Shown here piece after piece: positions 1-12,898 of a DNA stretch of 64,000 nucleotides. Position 1 is the stretch's first letter. Every line of letters begins with the position of its first letter. The notes beneath the pieces were generated by a model. The model made no database searches and was not told where the DNA came from. It saw nothing but the letters and a program-made list of their open reading frames with translations. This DNA comes from Silene conica (taxonomy: Eukaryota; Streptophyta; Magnoliopsida; Caryophyllales; Caryophyllaceae), in contig CM055312.2 in NCBI GenBank assembly GCA_029255685.2, positions 29,730,203 to 29,794,202 of the forward strand, written 5' to 3'. The position numbers and the translations under genes are program-made.

Positions 1-1664
1 GTTAAAACTTGTTTTGATTAAAAGTGCAGCAATTTCGCGTTTTCAGAAACTCGACTTCGTGTTTTGTGGTCGGTCGACCCGTTTATTGGGTCGGTCGACC
101 ACTCTGCAGTTACAGGAAATTATTTTTTTTTTTTTCTGTCAGGAGGTCGGTCGACCTGTTTAATGGGTCGGTAGACCTCTCTGCTGATACAGGAAATTTT
201 TTTTTCTGTCAGGAGGTCGGTCGACCTGTTTAATGGGTCGGTAGACCTCTCTGCTGATACAGGAAATTTTTTTTGACAGTAGGTCGGTCGACCCCATGTT
301 GAGGTCGGTCGACCACTTCCCTGTAACAGTCGTGTTTTATTTTTCCCGAAAATAACTTGTTTTTATTTTCCCTTGGCCAAAAAGTAATATGCTGTATACG
401 GAAATAGTATATTATTTTTGTGAAACGGTTCACTCTCGCATGATACATATTATTTTAAAACGGTTTAAGATAATGGATTATTAACTTGTTAAAATTAAAG
501 TGGTTAAAACGGTATAATCACATAATTTTAATCCCGAAAAGGTGGTTTGGTAAAATTTGTTAATCATAATAACAGTATTATGTCATGAATGATTTTAATT
601 TTAGTTGATGCATTTTATTTATCGTCTTGTTGAATGCCTATTGAATGCTTTCTATAACGTATTTAATTTTGCAAACGGTTGTAACTTAGTGTGGCCTTAG
701 AAGATTGTGTCACCGTAATGATGGGACACAGTCTTGCTTGTAATTTTGAGATCTTGAATCTCCGTTTTGGGTTTTTGCCATGTAATTACTTTTGTATTTA
801 AATTAGAATGTAAATAGGGTTATATTTGTAATTTAAATTAGTAATTTTGTGAAGACCAAAGACGGAGACCGGATGCTCACTCCCGCTGCAAAGACCAAGA
901 TGGAACATCAAGACAAGCTTCTAGGATCCAACGGTGGATTCCAAGTTGTTTTATGTTTATTTTGGTAGGATAGGCCATACTAGGACTTTTATTTACGTTT
1001 ATCGCATTTATTTTATGCTTTCATCGATAATAGCTTGCATCATATTCCGCCTAAAACCAAACCACCTATAACATGCCTGAAAACTGACTCATGTAGAGGT
1101 TACGCGTTAGTTTTCTGTGACAATACAGATGTCACATGTCAATTGCAAAACCATCACTTTATTTCATTCATTCACGCATATGCTAGATATCAGTTCACTT
1201 AAAAATGGATAAATAAAAGTTGATGGGGTCTTCCTCGTATAACCAAAAATTGAGAATAGTCTTTATAAATCAGACTCCCATGAATCCCTTCTTCGTCGGT
1301 AGGCATAATATGACCCCTTCTACGTCGGGTAAGTGGGAACAGATGATTTATTTTATCTCAACATCATGGTCACTCGATACTATCTAGCGACTGAGATGGA
1401 CTAATAGATAGGATTTACGGAAATCTATCGACCAAGAGTTCCAACGGTGGAATTAGCCAAGCTGTGGGCTTATCAATATACGGAAATTGAGTCTTGGGAT
1501 CGTTTATATAATTCTTGAGGGAGATCAATTATATAAATGCATGAGTCTACGAGTTTAAATACACTTTAATATAGACTTAAATCACAACAATGAGTTGCTT
1601 ATATGGTTCTGTTTTATCTTCTTTTCAGTGTAGAACACGTTCAAATTAAACTGCTGTATAACTA
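1..1664 (+). other. Copia A leader (between primer site and gag)
   Basis: This non-coding leader aligns over its length with the leader of Copia B (7246-8873). It starts with the palindrome array at 68-314, continues with AT-rich sequence, and reaches the gag start context at 1665. No conserved reading frame is visible. Short open frames here lie over repeats. Confidence 0.8.
68..314 (+). repeat. Array of four paired 12-bp palindromes in Copia A leader
   Basis: GGTCGGTCGACC occurs at 68-79, 89-100, 145-156, 215-226, 282-293 and 303-314, and the variant GGTCGGTAGACC at 166-177 and 236-247. Within each pair the start-to-start distance is exactly 21 bp. The two middle pairs sit in a tandem unit of about 70 bp (near 136-205 and 206-275) that also contains a T-run and the word CTGCTGATACAGG. 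Confidence 0.92.
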
Positions 1665-4189
1665 ATGGCTGGTGAAGACCCAATGCCAAGTGCCAAGGTA
1701 GCACGTGAATCCTGGCTAAAAGCCTTCATGGACTCCATGAATCAGTCTACTAGACTGAGGAATGATGGGTCAAACTTCTCTGACTGGGAGGCAGCACTAC
1801 GGAATGCTGCCATTGCTGACGGAAAGCTCAAGTACTTAACTGAGCCCATTCCGGCACACCCAGGAACTGGAGCTAGAGCTAACGAAGTTCGCGCTCATAG
1901 CGACTTCGTCATGGAAGCGGGTGCGATAAAGAACGTACTCATCTATGCAATGGAATCCAATTTGCAAAGACGCTTCATAACCCATGGTGCAAACAAGATT
2001 TTCACCACGCTCACTAACGAATTCTCAAAAGCTCCGAGAATCGTTTCTTATGAGCATACCTGTCGCTTCTTTGAGGCGAAACTCTAGAAGGGCCAAGCGG
2101 TTAGCCCACATATTCTCAACATGATTGAGAATATCGAGAAACTGGAGGCCCTAAACTGCAAGATCAGTGAGAACATAATCGTTGATCGAATGCTTCATTC
2201 GCTTCATGATGGGTTCGCCCTCTTTAGGGCCAACTATTACATTAACGACATTAAGAAGACTCCTCATGAGCTCCACTCCCTTCTCGTACAGACCGAGAAG
2301 GATCTGAAATTAAGTGGGAGCGTGAAGCAGGATGTTCTCATGATCTCCAGCAAGGGTAAGGGTAAGGGAAAAGCTAAAGCTCAGGGCGACCTAACGGTAG
2401 GTAAGCCCAAGTTTAAGAAGTCAGGATTTACTAAGAGTGGGCCAGGTGAGTCAAGCAACTCACAGGGCAAAACAAAGAGCAAAGATACTAGCATGGAATG
2501 CCATCATTGCCACAAGACTGGGCATTGGAGGCGCTCATGCCCCGTGTATCGTGAGGATATTAAGGCAGGCCGCGTTACTCCTGTTGGTATATCTTCTTCT
2601 TCTTTTATTCACATGATTGAGATTAACCATGCAAGTTACGGAACTTGGGTACTAGATACTGGTTGTGGTTCTCATCTATGTAATCATGTGTAGGGCCTCC
2701 GAAACCAAGAACCCCTCATCAAGGGTGAGGTTGACCTGCGTGTCGGGAATGAAGCACGTGTTGCTGCAGTCTCGAGGGGAACATACGTAATCCATCTTCC
2801 AACTGGATTCGAGTTATCTTTATATAACAGTTATTATGTTCCTTGTTTATCCAAAAACATTATTTCAGTTTCTGCACTTGACAAACTTGGTTTTTCATTT
2901 GTAATAGAAAATAACAGTTGTATTTTCTCATTACACAATATGATTTATGGCAAGGCAGTTTCCATGAATGGAATTTATGTTTTAGATCAAACCACCGAAA
3001 TATTACATGTGAATAACAAGAGATTAAAGGTAGGTGACAAAGATCAAACTTATCTATGGAATTGTCGTATGGGACACATAAATGAGAAATGCGTAAAACA
3101 GCTCATACAGAATGGAGCTATCTCGGCCTTTGATTTCGAATCATATGGCACGTGTGAATCATGTCTCATCGGTAAGATGACTCGTATTTCCTTCAAAGGT
3201 GTTGGAATGCGCGCTGCCGACCTATTAGGACTCATACATACGGACGTATGTGGCCCTATGTCGATCAACGCACGAGAAGGCTATATGTATTTCATCACTT
3301 TCACAGATGATTTGAGTAGATATGGCTATGTCTACTTAATGAAACATAAAAGTGAATCCTTTGACAAGTTCAAAGAATACCAGAATCGGGTACAGAACCA
3401 CCTGGGTAGAAAGATTAAAGCACTACGTTCTGATCGTGGTGGTGAGTATCTTTCACACGAGTTTGATCAACACCTTAAAGACTGTGGCATCGTGCAACAG
3501 TTGACTCCACCTGGAACACCACAATTAATTGGTGTATCCGAACGGAGAAATCGAACTCTACTTGATATGGTTCGATCCATGATGAGTCACACCGTTGTGC
3601 CTGATTCATTGTGGGGCTATGCTCTTTTGTCAGCCGCTCTAATACTTAACCGAAGTCCGTCTAAAGCTATTGACAAGACTCCATACGAATTATGGAAGGG
3701 AACGGTCCCTAACTTGTCCTTTATTCGGGTTTGGGGCTGCGAGGCTTGATGCGTGTCTATTTTATGATGTTTTACATCTATTTTCACACGCATTTTAGAG
3801 CTCATTTACGATGTTTTAGCTTTTATTTCCCAACAATTGTCTACTTTCGTATTTTTATGCTCTTTTGCAGATTTATGCGAAAAAGGGACAATTTTATACC
3901 AAATTTATGCCTTCGGGATTTTTCATGACTAAGGACAAGAAGGAACGAAGCCTAGCGCACATTTCAAGGCCTGAAGATAGCTTTAACAAGCAAAGAATCG
4001 ATCCACGATGTTGCAGCCTGTTTAAAATGGCTATATCTCGAGTTCTAGAGCTGATAATGGAGTGATTCTAGTTGGAGGTGAAAGCTTATCCGCTTAGCTT
4101 TCCAACGCCGCAAGAATCGCTTGATTACGATAAGTAACGAAGAAATAGCAGCTGTTTTAAGATCGACCCGCGCTGCAGTCCCGACAGGA

Positions 4190-4222
4190 GGTCGACCGAC
4201 CTACTATTTGGGTCGACCGACC
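4190..4222 (+). repeat. Palindrome pair 1 in Gypsy solo LTR
   Basis: GGTCGACCGACC occurs at 4190-4201 and 4211-4222, spaced 21 bp apart. This is the reverse complement of the 12-mer in the Copia A and B leaders. Confidence 0.92.
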
Positions 4223-4749
4223 TCTGCGCAGACCCAGAAGTTTCCGCAAAGCCCATTAAAGTGTTTAGGTCATTAGGGAACTCTTTATTTCCGCCTATTT
4301 AAGCTAAATTACGGGATTAGGGTTATTCATTCAGTCATATATCAAGTTTTCTACCTAGTTTTCTATCATAGAGTTACATCTAGTTTTAGTTTTAATCTTT
4401 CCATAATCATCAAACACTTTTCTTTAGTTTTATACATTGTTCATCATCAATCTTTCAACAATATTCAATAAAGCTTGTTCTTTTCCGCCTTAATCCTTAT
4501 TTCCGGTAATTCCTCTCTTATTCTCTGTTTTATTATTGTTAGTTTATAATTATTGCATACGGTTAAGATAGAATCCCAAGCCTTTATTATTATTGCATGT
4601 TTAGATTGATGTTCGTTATGATTCACATGTTCACTCCTTTTTTTTATTATTGTTTCAATAGTTATGAGTAGCTAATTTCATATGTTAGGATGTAGGGAGT
4701 GAATATGCATAGGTAGTATAATTCTCGAATCGACGTATTGCAGGCAGGA

Positions 4750-4782
4750 GGTCGGCCGACCGGGGTTGTTGGTCGGTCGACC
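4750..4782 (+). repeat. Palindrome pair 2 in Gypsy solo LTR
   Basis: GGTCGGCCGACC lies at 4750-4761 and GGTCGGTCGACC at 4771-4782, again exactly 21 bp apart. The second is identical to the Copia leader 12-mer in the same orientation. Confidence 0.92.
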
Positions 4783-6251
4783 TACTCGTGTATGAATTCT
4801 GTTTCGCTTTAATTTGTAGACTATAATAACCTTCAATGAGACCAAAAGGAGACTTGTAGGATGTTAGTAATGACCTACCCAAGATTGAGAGATATGGGAA
4901 GGGCATTGGTTTACACCTTAAGACGGCTAGGTTACTCAAGACTGAAAGGTATGTGACCTAGAATTTAGGAATCACCCTTATTGTTGACACCCAATAATTG
5001 TGAGACCTAGGAACTAATAGCATAGGCCGAAAGGAGCTATTAGGTAGCATAGACCTAAAGGATATGTTACACCCCTTACGCGACTGCAATACATGTTGAC
5101 TTAGGATTTATATTATCTTAGCTATTTATTACCCAAACATCCTAGCATCTCTTTTATCATAGTTTATTCTCATCTTTATTTACTTGTTTTATTTTACATT
5201 TGTTTTAGACTTAGTAACAACCAATCAAAACACCCCTCTCTATTGTTACTTAATAGATTAAAAATTAGCAAACATAATTAACCTTGTCTCTCTGTGGTTC
5301 GACCCTTACTATCACTATCTATAGTTTTAGTTTGGTTTATAAATTTTATCTTTGACACCCACAACGACGGGTATCAAGGCTTATGTCAAGTGGAGACACG
5401 AGGATAAGCTCGGCCCGCGATCGGTCAAGACATACTTTATAGGCTATCCAAAAGGAACGTTTGGTCATTACTTCTACTCGCCAACCGAACAACGTGTTTT
5501 TGTTGCGGCCAGTGCGACGTTCTTAGAGAAAGAATTTCTCGAGAACAAGTCAAGTAATAGAACCTTCGATTTATCGGAGGTTCAAGAACCAACTACCAAG
5601 CAACCATTGGAGGAAACAGTTCCTACAACCACGGCTGCGGTAGACATTCCTGAGGAACCTAGGAGGTCGGGAAGAGTCTCTATTCCTCCGGACAGATACA
5701 TTGGTATGGTCGAGGAACATGATATAGATGACGTCTTACTCCTAGAGGGTAATGAACCCACAACCTATAAAGGTGTCATGACCAGTTCTGACTCAAAGCT
5801 ATGGCTAGAAGCCATGCAATCCGAGATGGACTCCATGTATGAGAACAACGTGTGGGATCTTGTGGACCTACCTGCAAAGGTACGTCCCCTTCAATGCAAA
5901 TGGCTTTACAAAATGAAGCATGCCGTGGAAGGTAAACAAGATATCCATAAGGCAAGACTAGTTACTAAAGGCTTCACCCAAGTGCCAGGCTTGCACTACG
6001 ATGAGATCTTTGCACTCGTAGTCATGCTACGTTCCATTCGGATTATCTTAGCGATCGCCGCATTTCACGATTATGAAATATGGCAAATGGACGTTAAAAC
6101 TGCCTTCTTAAACGGTTATTTGGAGGAAGAGTTATACATGGTACAACCCGAGGGTTTTATTGATCCATAAAATCCTAAGAAGGTTTGCAAGCTTAAGCGT
6201 TCCATCTATGGACTTAAGCAAGCATCACGGAGTTGGAATCATCGCTTCGAC

Positions 6252-6256
6252 CAAGT
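6252..6256. repeat. Target-site duplication of Copia B, left copy
   Basis: The 5-bp caagt stands directly before the 5' LTR. The matching copy follows the 3' LTR at 14753-14757. Confidence 0.93.
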
Positions 6257-7245
6257 TGTTGGGGCTGGTGTCCTTGACAATTAAGTACAATGACTTATTA
6301 AATCTCTTTAAGGATCACAAGGGCATACTTTTGTATTATTACCAGTTAATCCACGTTTATCAATAACGGTTGGCTTGCTAGATAAGTTTGACGTTATTGT
6401 CATACGGATGGCGGTGATCAACTGGTCCCTATACGTCACACCTATAGGACACGTTTGAGAGATGTGAAGGTATGAAAATACAATCACATTTATGCCGGAT
6501 ATGACTAAACAGTTAGTCAGAGGTATTGACTATTAAATTAGTCAATGAGATGTTGAGATTATTATTTAATACGGATTAAATAATTTTAGCTGATACGGAT
6601 TACATGATTAATTCGTAAATTAAATATAAACGGTTATATTTAATTAAATATTATATTCGCGTATTAATATAAACAGTTATATTAATTTGGGTAATTATAC
6701 AATATCGTAATTTTATCAGACCATTATTAATACATCGACTACATTAATATCTGATAACACGTATACGATTTATAATAAAAATCCCGCGAATAACTTATAG
6801 CTAAATGGGTCGAATCACGCAAAGGAATAAGGTAAGAGTGGAAAAAGCCCACCCTTACCAAAAGACCATTCGGCCGACCCTATGGCTACATAAGGAGAGT
6901 CTTTCTCCTTATGTCAGACACTGGTGATTTATTATTCTCACAATTAGGGTTTTGAGAACATTCTTTTCCCAAAACTCAGATCTCACATCTAAAACCTAAA
7001 TAGCTCTCCCAATATTGCAAGGCAGTTGGAGAGGATTTCTAGCACACGCGGCCACGTCTCATTCTAAGTCTTGGGTGCAAGTTATAGGAGGGAATTTGTG
7101 TTAATTCCTGTTCTTAGGCCTTTCGCACAAGGACCAAAGGTTGATTTCTTTTTCATGCTTTTAATTAACTTATGACTATAATCACAATTGTATGTTTCAT
7201 TATAATCCTGCAAGTTTGGGGCGAATACATGCTTTATTCCCCTCA
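6257..7245 (+). repeat. Copia B 5' LTR
   Basis: It starts TGTTGGGGCT and ends TTCCCCTCA. It holds the two-stem inverted repeat (6341-6426) near its start and a strong hairpin (6888-6914) near the expected transcription start. Confidence 0.95.
6888..6914 (+). promoter_or_regulatory. Perfect 11-bp stem hairpin in Copia B 5' LTR
   Basis: ACATAAGGAGA and TCTCCTTATGT flank a 5-base loop. The identical copy in the 3' LTR is at 14395-14421. In A's 3' LTR the right arm is degenerate. The stretch TACATAAGG at its left edge could be a weak TATA-like box, so the hairpin may lie at the start of the R region; this is inference. Confidence 0.7.
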
Positions 7246-7247
7246 AG

Positions 7248-7259
7248 TGGTATCAGAGC
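7248..7259 (+). other. Primer binding site of Copia B
   Basis: TGGTATCAGAGC lies two bases after the LTR end. This is the classic plant site complementary to the 3' end of initiator-Met tRNA. Confidence 0.93.
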
Positions 7260-7393
7260 CAGACCATGAAAATTTTACCTTTGTGTTTTTCGTAAGTTTT
7301 AAAACCTGAGAGACCGCCTCCTGCGTGTTTTTCTGTTTCGACAGTTTATCTTTTGTGAAAAATCGTGTTCAGAAACTCGGTTTCGTGTTTTTT

Positions 7394-7515
7394 GGTCGGT
7401 CGACCTGTTTTTCGGGTCGGTCGACCATTCTGCTTTAAAAAAAAAAAAAAAAAAAAAAAAAGAATTTTTTTTTTCGTCAGGTGGTCGGTAGACCTGTTTT
7501 TTGGGTCGGTAGACC
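7394..7515 (+). repeat. Two palindrome pairs in Copia B leader
   Basis: GGTCGGTCGACC lies at 7394-7405 and 7415-7426. GGTCGGTAGACC lies at 7483-7494 and 7504-7515. Both pairs are spaced 21 bp. The pairs are separated by a long A-run and a T-run (7437-7474). B has two pairs where A has four. Confidence 0.92.
7437..7474 (+). repeat. A-run then T-run in Copia B leader
   Basis: About 25 A residues are followed within four bases by about ten T residues. Copia A has only T-runs here. Length errors are likely at such a site in any assembly. Confidence 0.8.
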
Positions 7516-7520
7516 ACCCC

Positions 7521-8873
7521 TGTAACAGACTCGTTTTTTTTATTTTCCGAAAATAACATGTTTTATTTTCACATGGCCTTTAGTAATATACTATATACGG
7601 AAATAGTATATTATTAATTTTGTGAAACGGTTCACCCTCGTTTGATACATATTATTTTAAAACGGTTTAAAATAATAGGATTATAAACTTATTAAAATTA
7701 AAGTGGTTAAAACGGTATAATCACATAATTTTAATCCTAAAAGGTGGTTTGGTAAAAATTTGTTCATAATAACAGTATTATGTCATGTATGAATTTTAAT
7801 TTAGTTGATGCATTTTATTTATCGTCTTGTTGAATGTCTAATGAATGCTTTCAATAACGTATTTAATTTTCCAAACGGTTGTAACTTAGTGTGGCCTTAG
7901 AAGATTGTGTCACCGTAATGATGGGACACAGTCTTGCTTGTAATTTTGAGATCTTGAATCTCCGGTTTTGGGTTTTTGCCATGTAATTACTTTTGTATTT
8001 AAATTAGAATGTATCTAGGACTACTTTTGTAATTTAAATTAGTAATTTTGTGAAGCCCAAAGACAAGACGGAGACCGGATGCTCACTCCCGCTGCAAGGA
8101 CCAAGATGGAACATCAAGACAAGCTTCTAGGGTCCAACGGTGGATTCCAAGTTGTTTTATGTTTATTTTGGTAGGATAGGCCACACTAGGACTTTTTATT
8201 TACGTTTATTGCTTTCATTTTATGCTTTCATCGATAATAGCTTGCATCATATTCCGCCTAAAACCCAACCACCTATATCATGCCTGAAAACTGACTCATG
8301 TAGAGGTTACGCGTTAGTTTTCTGTGACAATACAGATGTCACATGTCAATTGCAAAGCCATCACTTTATTTAATTCATTCACGCAAATGCTAGTTTTTAG
8401 TTCACTTAAATATGGATAAATAAAAGTTGATGGGGTCTTCCTCGTATAACCAAAAATTGAGATTAGTCTTTATAAATCAGCCTCCCATGAATCCCTTCTT
8501 CGTCGGTAGGCATAATATGACCCCTTCTACGTCGGGTAAGTGGGAACAGATGATTTATTTTATCTCAACATCATGGTCACTCGATAATATCTAGTGACTG
8601 AGATGGAGTAATAGATAGGATATACGGAATTCTATCGACCAAGAGTTCCAACGATTGGAATTAGCCAAACTGTGGGCTTATCAATATACGGAAATTGAGT
8701 CTTGGGATCGTTTATATAATTCTTGAGGGAGATCAATTATATAAATGCTTCAGTCTACGAGTTTAAATTCAATTTAATATAGACTTAAATCACAACAATA
8801 AGTTGCTTATATGGTTTTGTTTTATCTTCTTTTTCAGTCTAGAACACGATCATTTAAACTGCTGTATAACTAA
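7521..8873 (+). other. Copia B leader, remainder
   Basis: AT-rich, non-coding sequence closely matching 325-1664 of Copia A, ending just before the gag start. Nothing else is recognised in it. Confidence 0.8.
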
Positions 8874-11800
8874 ATGGCTGGTGAAGACCCAATGCCAAGT
8901 GCCAAGCTAGCACGTGAATCCTGGCTAAAAGCCTTCATGGACTCCATGAATCAGTCCACAAGACTGAGGAATGATGGGTCAAACTTCTCTGACTGGGAGG
9001 CAGCACTACGGAATGCTGCCATTGCTGACGGAAAGCATAAGTATTTAACTGAGCCAATTCCGGCACACCCAGGAACTGGAGCTAGAGCTAACGAAGTTCG
9101 CGCTCATAGCGACTTCGTCATGGAAGCGGGTGCGATAAAGAACGTACTCATCTATGCAATGAATCCAATTTGCAAAGACGCGTCATAGCCCATGTTGCAA
9201 ACAAGATTTTCACCACGCTCACTAACGAATTCTCAAAAGCTCCGAGGATCGTTTCTTATGAGCATACCTGTCGCTTCTTTGAGGCGAAACTCCAGAAGGG
9301 CCAAGCTGTTAGCCCACATATTCTTCACATGATTGAGAATATCGAGAAACTGGAGGCCCTAAACTGCAAGATCAGTGAGAACATAATCGTTGATCGAATG
9401 CTTCATTCGCTTCATGATGGGTTCGCCCTCTTCAGGGCCAACTATTACATGAACGACATGAAGAAGTCTCCTCATGAGCTCCACTCCCTTCTCGTACAGA
9501 CCGAGAAGGATCTGAAATTAAGTGGGAGCGTGAAGCAAGATGTTCTCATGATCTCCAGTAAGGGTAAGGGTAAGGGTAAAGCTAAAGCTCAGGGCGACCT
9601 AACAGTAGGCAAGCCCAAGTTTAAGAAGTCAGGATTTACTAAGAGTGGGCCAGGTGAGTCAAGCAACTCACAGGGCAAAACAAAGAGCAAGGATACTAGC
9701 ATGGAATGTCACCATTGCCACAAGACTGGGCATTGGAGGCGCTCATGCCCCGTGTATCGTGAGGACATTAAGGCAGGCCGCGTTACTCCTGTTGGTATGT
9801 CTTCTTCTTCTTTTCTCACATGATTGAGATTAACCATGCAAGTTACGGAACTTGGGTACTAGATACTGGTTGTGGTTCTCATCTATGTAATCATGTGCAG
9901 CGCCTCCGAAACCAAGAACCCCTAATCAAGGGTGAGGTTGACCTGCGTGTCGGGAATGGAGCACGTGTTGCTGCAATCTCGAGGGGAACATACGTGATCC
10001 AGCTTCCAAGTGGATTCGAGTTATCTTTATATAACTTTTATTATGTTCCTTGTTTGTCCAAAAACATTATTTCAGTTTCTGCGCTTGACAAACTCGGTTT
10101 TTCATTTGTAATAGAGAATAATAGCTGTATTTTCTCTTTACACAATATGATTTATGGCAAGGCAAGCTCCATGAATGGAATTTATGTTTTAGATCAAACC
10201 ACCGAAATATTACATGTGAATAATAAGAGATTAAAGGAAGGTGACAAAGATCAAACTTACCTATGGCATTGTCGTATGAGACACATAAATGAGAAACGCG
10301 TGAAACAGCTCATACAGAATGGAGCTATCTCGCCCTTTGATTTCGAATCATATGGCACGTGTGAATCATGTCTCATCGGTAAGATGACTCGTATTTCCTT
10401 CAAAGGTGTTGGAATGCGCGCTGCCGACCTATTAGGACTCATACATACGGACGTATGTGGCCCTATGTCGATCAACGCACGAGAAGGCTATAGGTATTTC
10501 ATCACTTTCACGGATGATTTGAGTAGATATGGCTATGTCTACTTAATGAAGCACAAAAGTGAATCCTTTGACAAGTTCAAAGAATACCAGAATCGGGTAC
10601 AGAACCAGCTGGGTAGAAAGATTAAAGCACTACGTTCTGATCGTGGTGGTGAGTATCTTTCACACGAGTTTGATCAACACCTTAAAGACTGTGGCATCGT
10701 GCTACAGTTAACTCCACCTGGAACACCACAATTAAATGGTGTGTCCGAACGGAGAAATCGGACTTTACTTGATATGGTTCGATCCATGATGAGTCACACC
10801 GTTGTGCCTGATTCATTGTGGGGCTATGCTCTTTTGTCGGCCGCTCTAATTCTTAACCGAAGTCCGTCTAAAGCTGTTGACAAGTCTCCATACGAATTAT
10901 GGAAGGGAACGGTCCCTAACTTGTCCTTTATTCGGGTTTGGGGCTGCGAGGCTTATGTCAAGTGGAGACACGAGGATAAGCTCGGCCCGCGATCGGTCAA
11001 AACATACTTTATAGGCTATCCAAAGGGAACTTTTGGTCATTACTTCTACTCGCCAACCGAACAACGTGTTTTTGTTGCGGCTAGTGCGACGTTCTTAGAG
11101 AAAGAATTTCTCGAGAACAAGTCGAGTAATAGAACCTTCGATTTATCGGAGGTTCAAGAACCAACTACCGAGCAACCATTGGAGGAAACAGTTCCTCCAA
11201 CCGAGGCTGCGGTGGATATTCCTGAGGAACCTAGGAGGTCGGGAAGAGTCTTCATTCCTCCGGACAGATACATTGGTATGATCGAGGAACATGATATGGA
11301 TGACGTCTTACTCCTAGAGGGTAATGAACCCTCAACCTATAAAGGTGCCATGACCAGTTCTGACTCAAAGCTATGGCTAGAAGCCATGCAATCCGAGATG
11401 GACTCCATGTATGAGAACAACGTGTGGGATCTTGTGGACCTACCTGCAAAGGTACGTCCCCTTCAATGCAAATGGCTTTACAAGATAAAGCATGCCGTGG
11501 AAGGACAACAAGATATCCACAAGGCTAGACTAGTTGCTAAAGGTTTCACTCAAGTGCCAGGCTTGCACTATGATGAGATCTTTGCACCCGTAGTCATGCT
11601 ACGTTCCATTCGGATTATCTTAGCGATCGCCGCATTTCATGATTATGAAATATGGCAAATGGACGTTAAAACCGCCTTCTTAAACGGTTATTTGGAGGAA
11701 GAGTTGTACATGGTACAACCCGAGGGTTTTATCGATCCAGCACATCCTAAGAAAGTTTGCAAGCTTAAGCGTTCCATCTATGGACTTAAGCAAGCATCGC

Positions 11801-12898
11801 GGAGTTGGAATCATCGCTTCGACCATGATAAAAGAGAATAGGTTCATTCGATCAGTCGAGGAACCATGTCTCTATATCAAGTCGAGTGGGAGCAAGATTG
11901 TATTCCTAGTACTGTATGTCGATGACATACTCTTGATTGGGAATGACATACCTCTCTTATCTTCGGTTAAAGCATGGTTGAAAAACCATTTCCAGATGAA
12001 AGATCTGGGAGAGGCACAAAGAATTTTGGGCATCCGTATCTACAGGGATAGATCACGACGGATGTTGTCTCTCAGTCAGGAGTCTTATATAGATAAGATT
12101 CTAGAGAGATTCAGCATGACGAACTCCAAGAAGGGGTTCCTTCCTATGACTCCTGGGCTTCACTTGAGCAAGACTCAAGAAGCTAAGTCATTGGAAGAGA
12201 AAGAGCGCATGAGTCGGATTCCTTATGCTTCGGCAATAGGATCGATCATGTATGCCATGATATGCACACGTCCTGACGTTGCATATCAATTGAGTTTGAC
12301 AAGTCGATTCCAAGCTCATCCAAGTGAACAACACTGGATGGCCGTGAAAAACATTCTTAAGTACCTACGGAGGACTAAAGATTTGGGATTGACTTATGGA
12401 GGCGACTCAACGCTCTGCGCCACGGGTTACGCAGATGCTAGCTTCCAAACGGATCGAGATGACTCGAAATCTCAGTCTGGATTCGTTTTTACTCTTAATG
12501 GCGCTGCTGTCAGCTGGAAAAGTTCTAAACAAAATGTTACAGCAGATTCTACGACTGAGTCCGAGTACTATGCCGCCTCGGAAGCAGCTAAGGATCGATA
12601 TGGATGCGTCAATTCTTACAAGGACTATCAGTAGTGCCTAGTTCGAATGACCCAATCACCGTTTATTGTGACAATAGCGGTGCCATCTTCCAAGCTAAGG
12701 AGCATAAGTCTAGCAACAAGGCTAGGCATGTACAATGGAAAGCTCATCTAATCAGAGATTACGTGGAGCAAAAGGAGATTTTTATTGATAAGATCGCTAC
12801 GGATGACAACATAGCTGATCCTCTCACAAAAGCATTACCACCTGATAAGCATGAAGGGCACATTCATTCCATGAGAATTGGATGTGTTCCTAAGTTGT
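8874..12898 (+). pseudogene. Copia B gag-pol, fossil with about four breaks
   Basis: Parts in order: gag from 8874, beginning MAGEDPMPSAK; CCHC knuckle near 9705-9750; protease WVLDTGCGSH near 9850; integrase zinc part near 10265-10380 ending CESCLIGK; integrase core beginning HTDVCGP near 10440; reverse transcriptase near 11370-11990 with YVDDILLIG near 11915; RNase H near 12430-12900 with TESEYYAASEA. This is the Copia order (integrase before RT). The family is clear, but as read the coding region is interrupted about four times. The clade within Copia (Angela/Tork-like or other) is not decided. Confidence 0.93.

Larger units (their letters stand above)
3747..5376 (+). mobile_element. Gypsy (Athila/Tat-like) solo LTR inside Copia A
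   Basis: This 1630-bp segment is absent from the matching place in Copia B. It starts TGATGCGTGT and ends GGGTATCA, so it has TG...CA ends, and it is flanked by a 5-bp duplication aggct (3742-3746 and 5377-5381). It contains the phrase CTCTGTGGTTCGACCC common in Athila/Tat LTRs and resembles the LTR of element G in organisation. No internal coding region remains, so this is a solo LTR left by LTR-LTR recombination. It carries two palindrome pairs. Confidence 0.9.
1665..6251 (+). pseudogene. Copia A gag and 5' part of pol, fossil
   Basis: The gag region runs from about 1665 and carries a CCHC knuckle (CHHCHKTGHWRRSC) near 2500. A protease-like WVLDTGCGSH follows near 2645. The integrase region near 3050-3740 has the CESCLIGK zinc part and the HTDVCGP core. 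After the solo LTR come the integrase C-terminal part and reverse transcriptase up to QMDVKTAFLNGYLEEELYM near 6090-6150. Similarity to Copia B is strong throughout. The region is broken in several places and is not a working gene. Confidence 0.9.
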
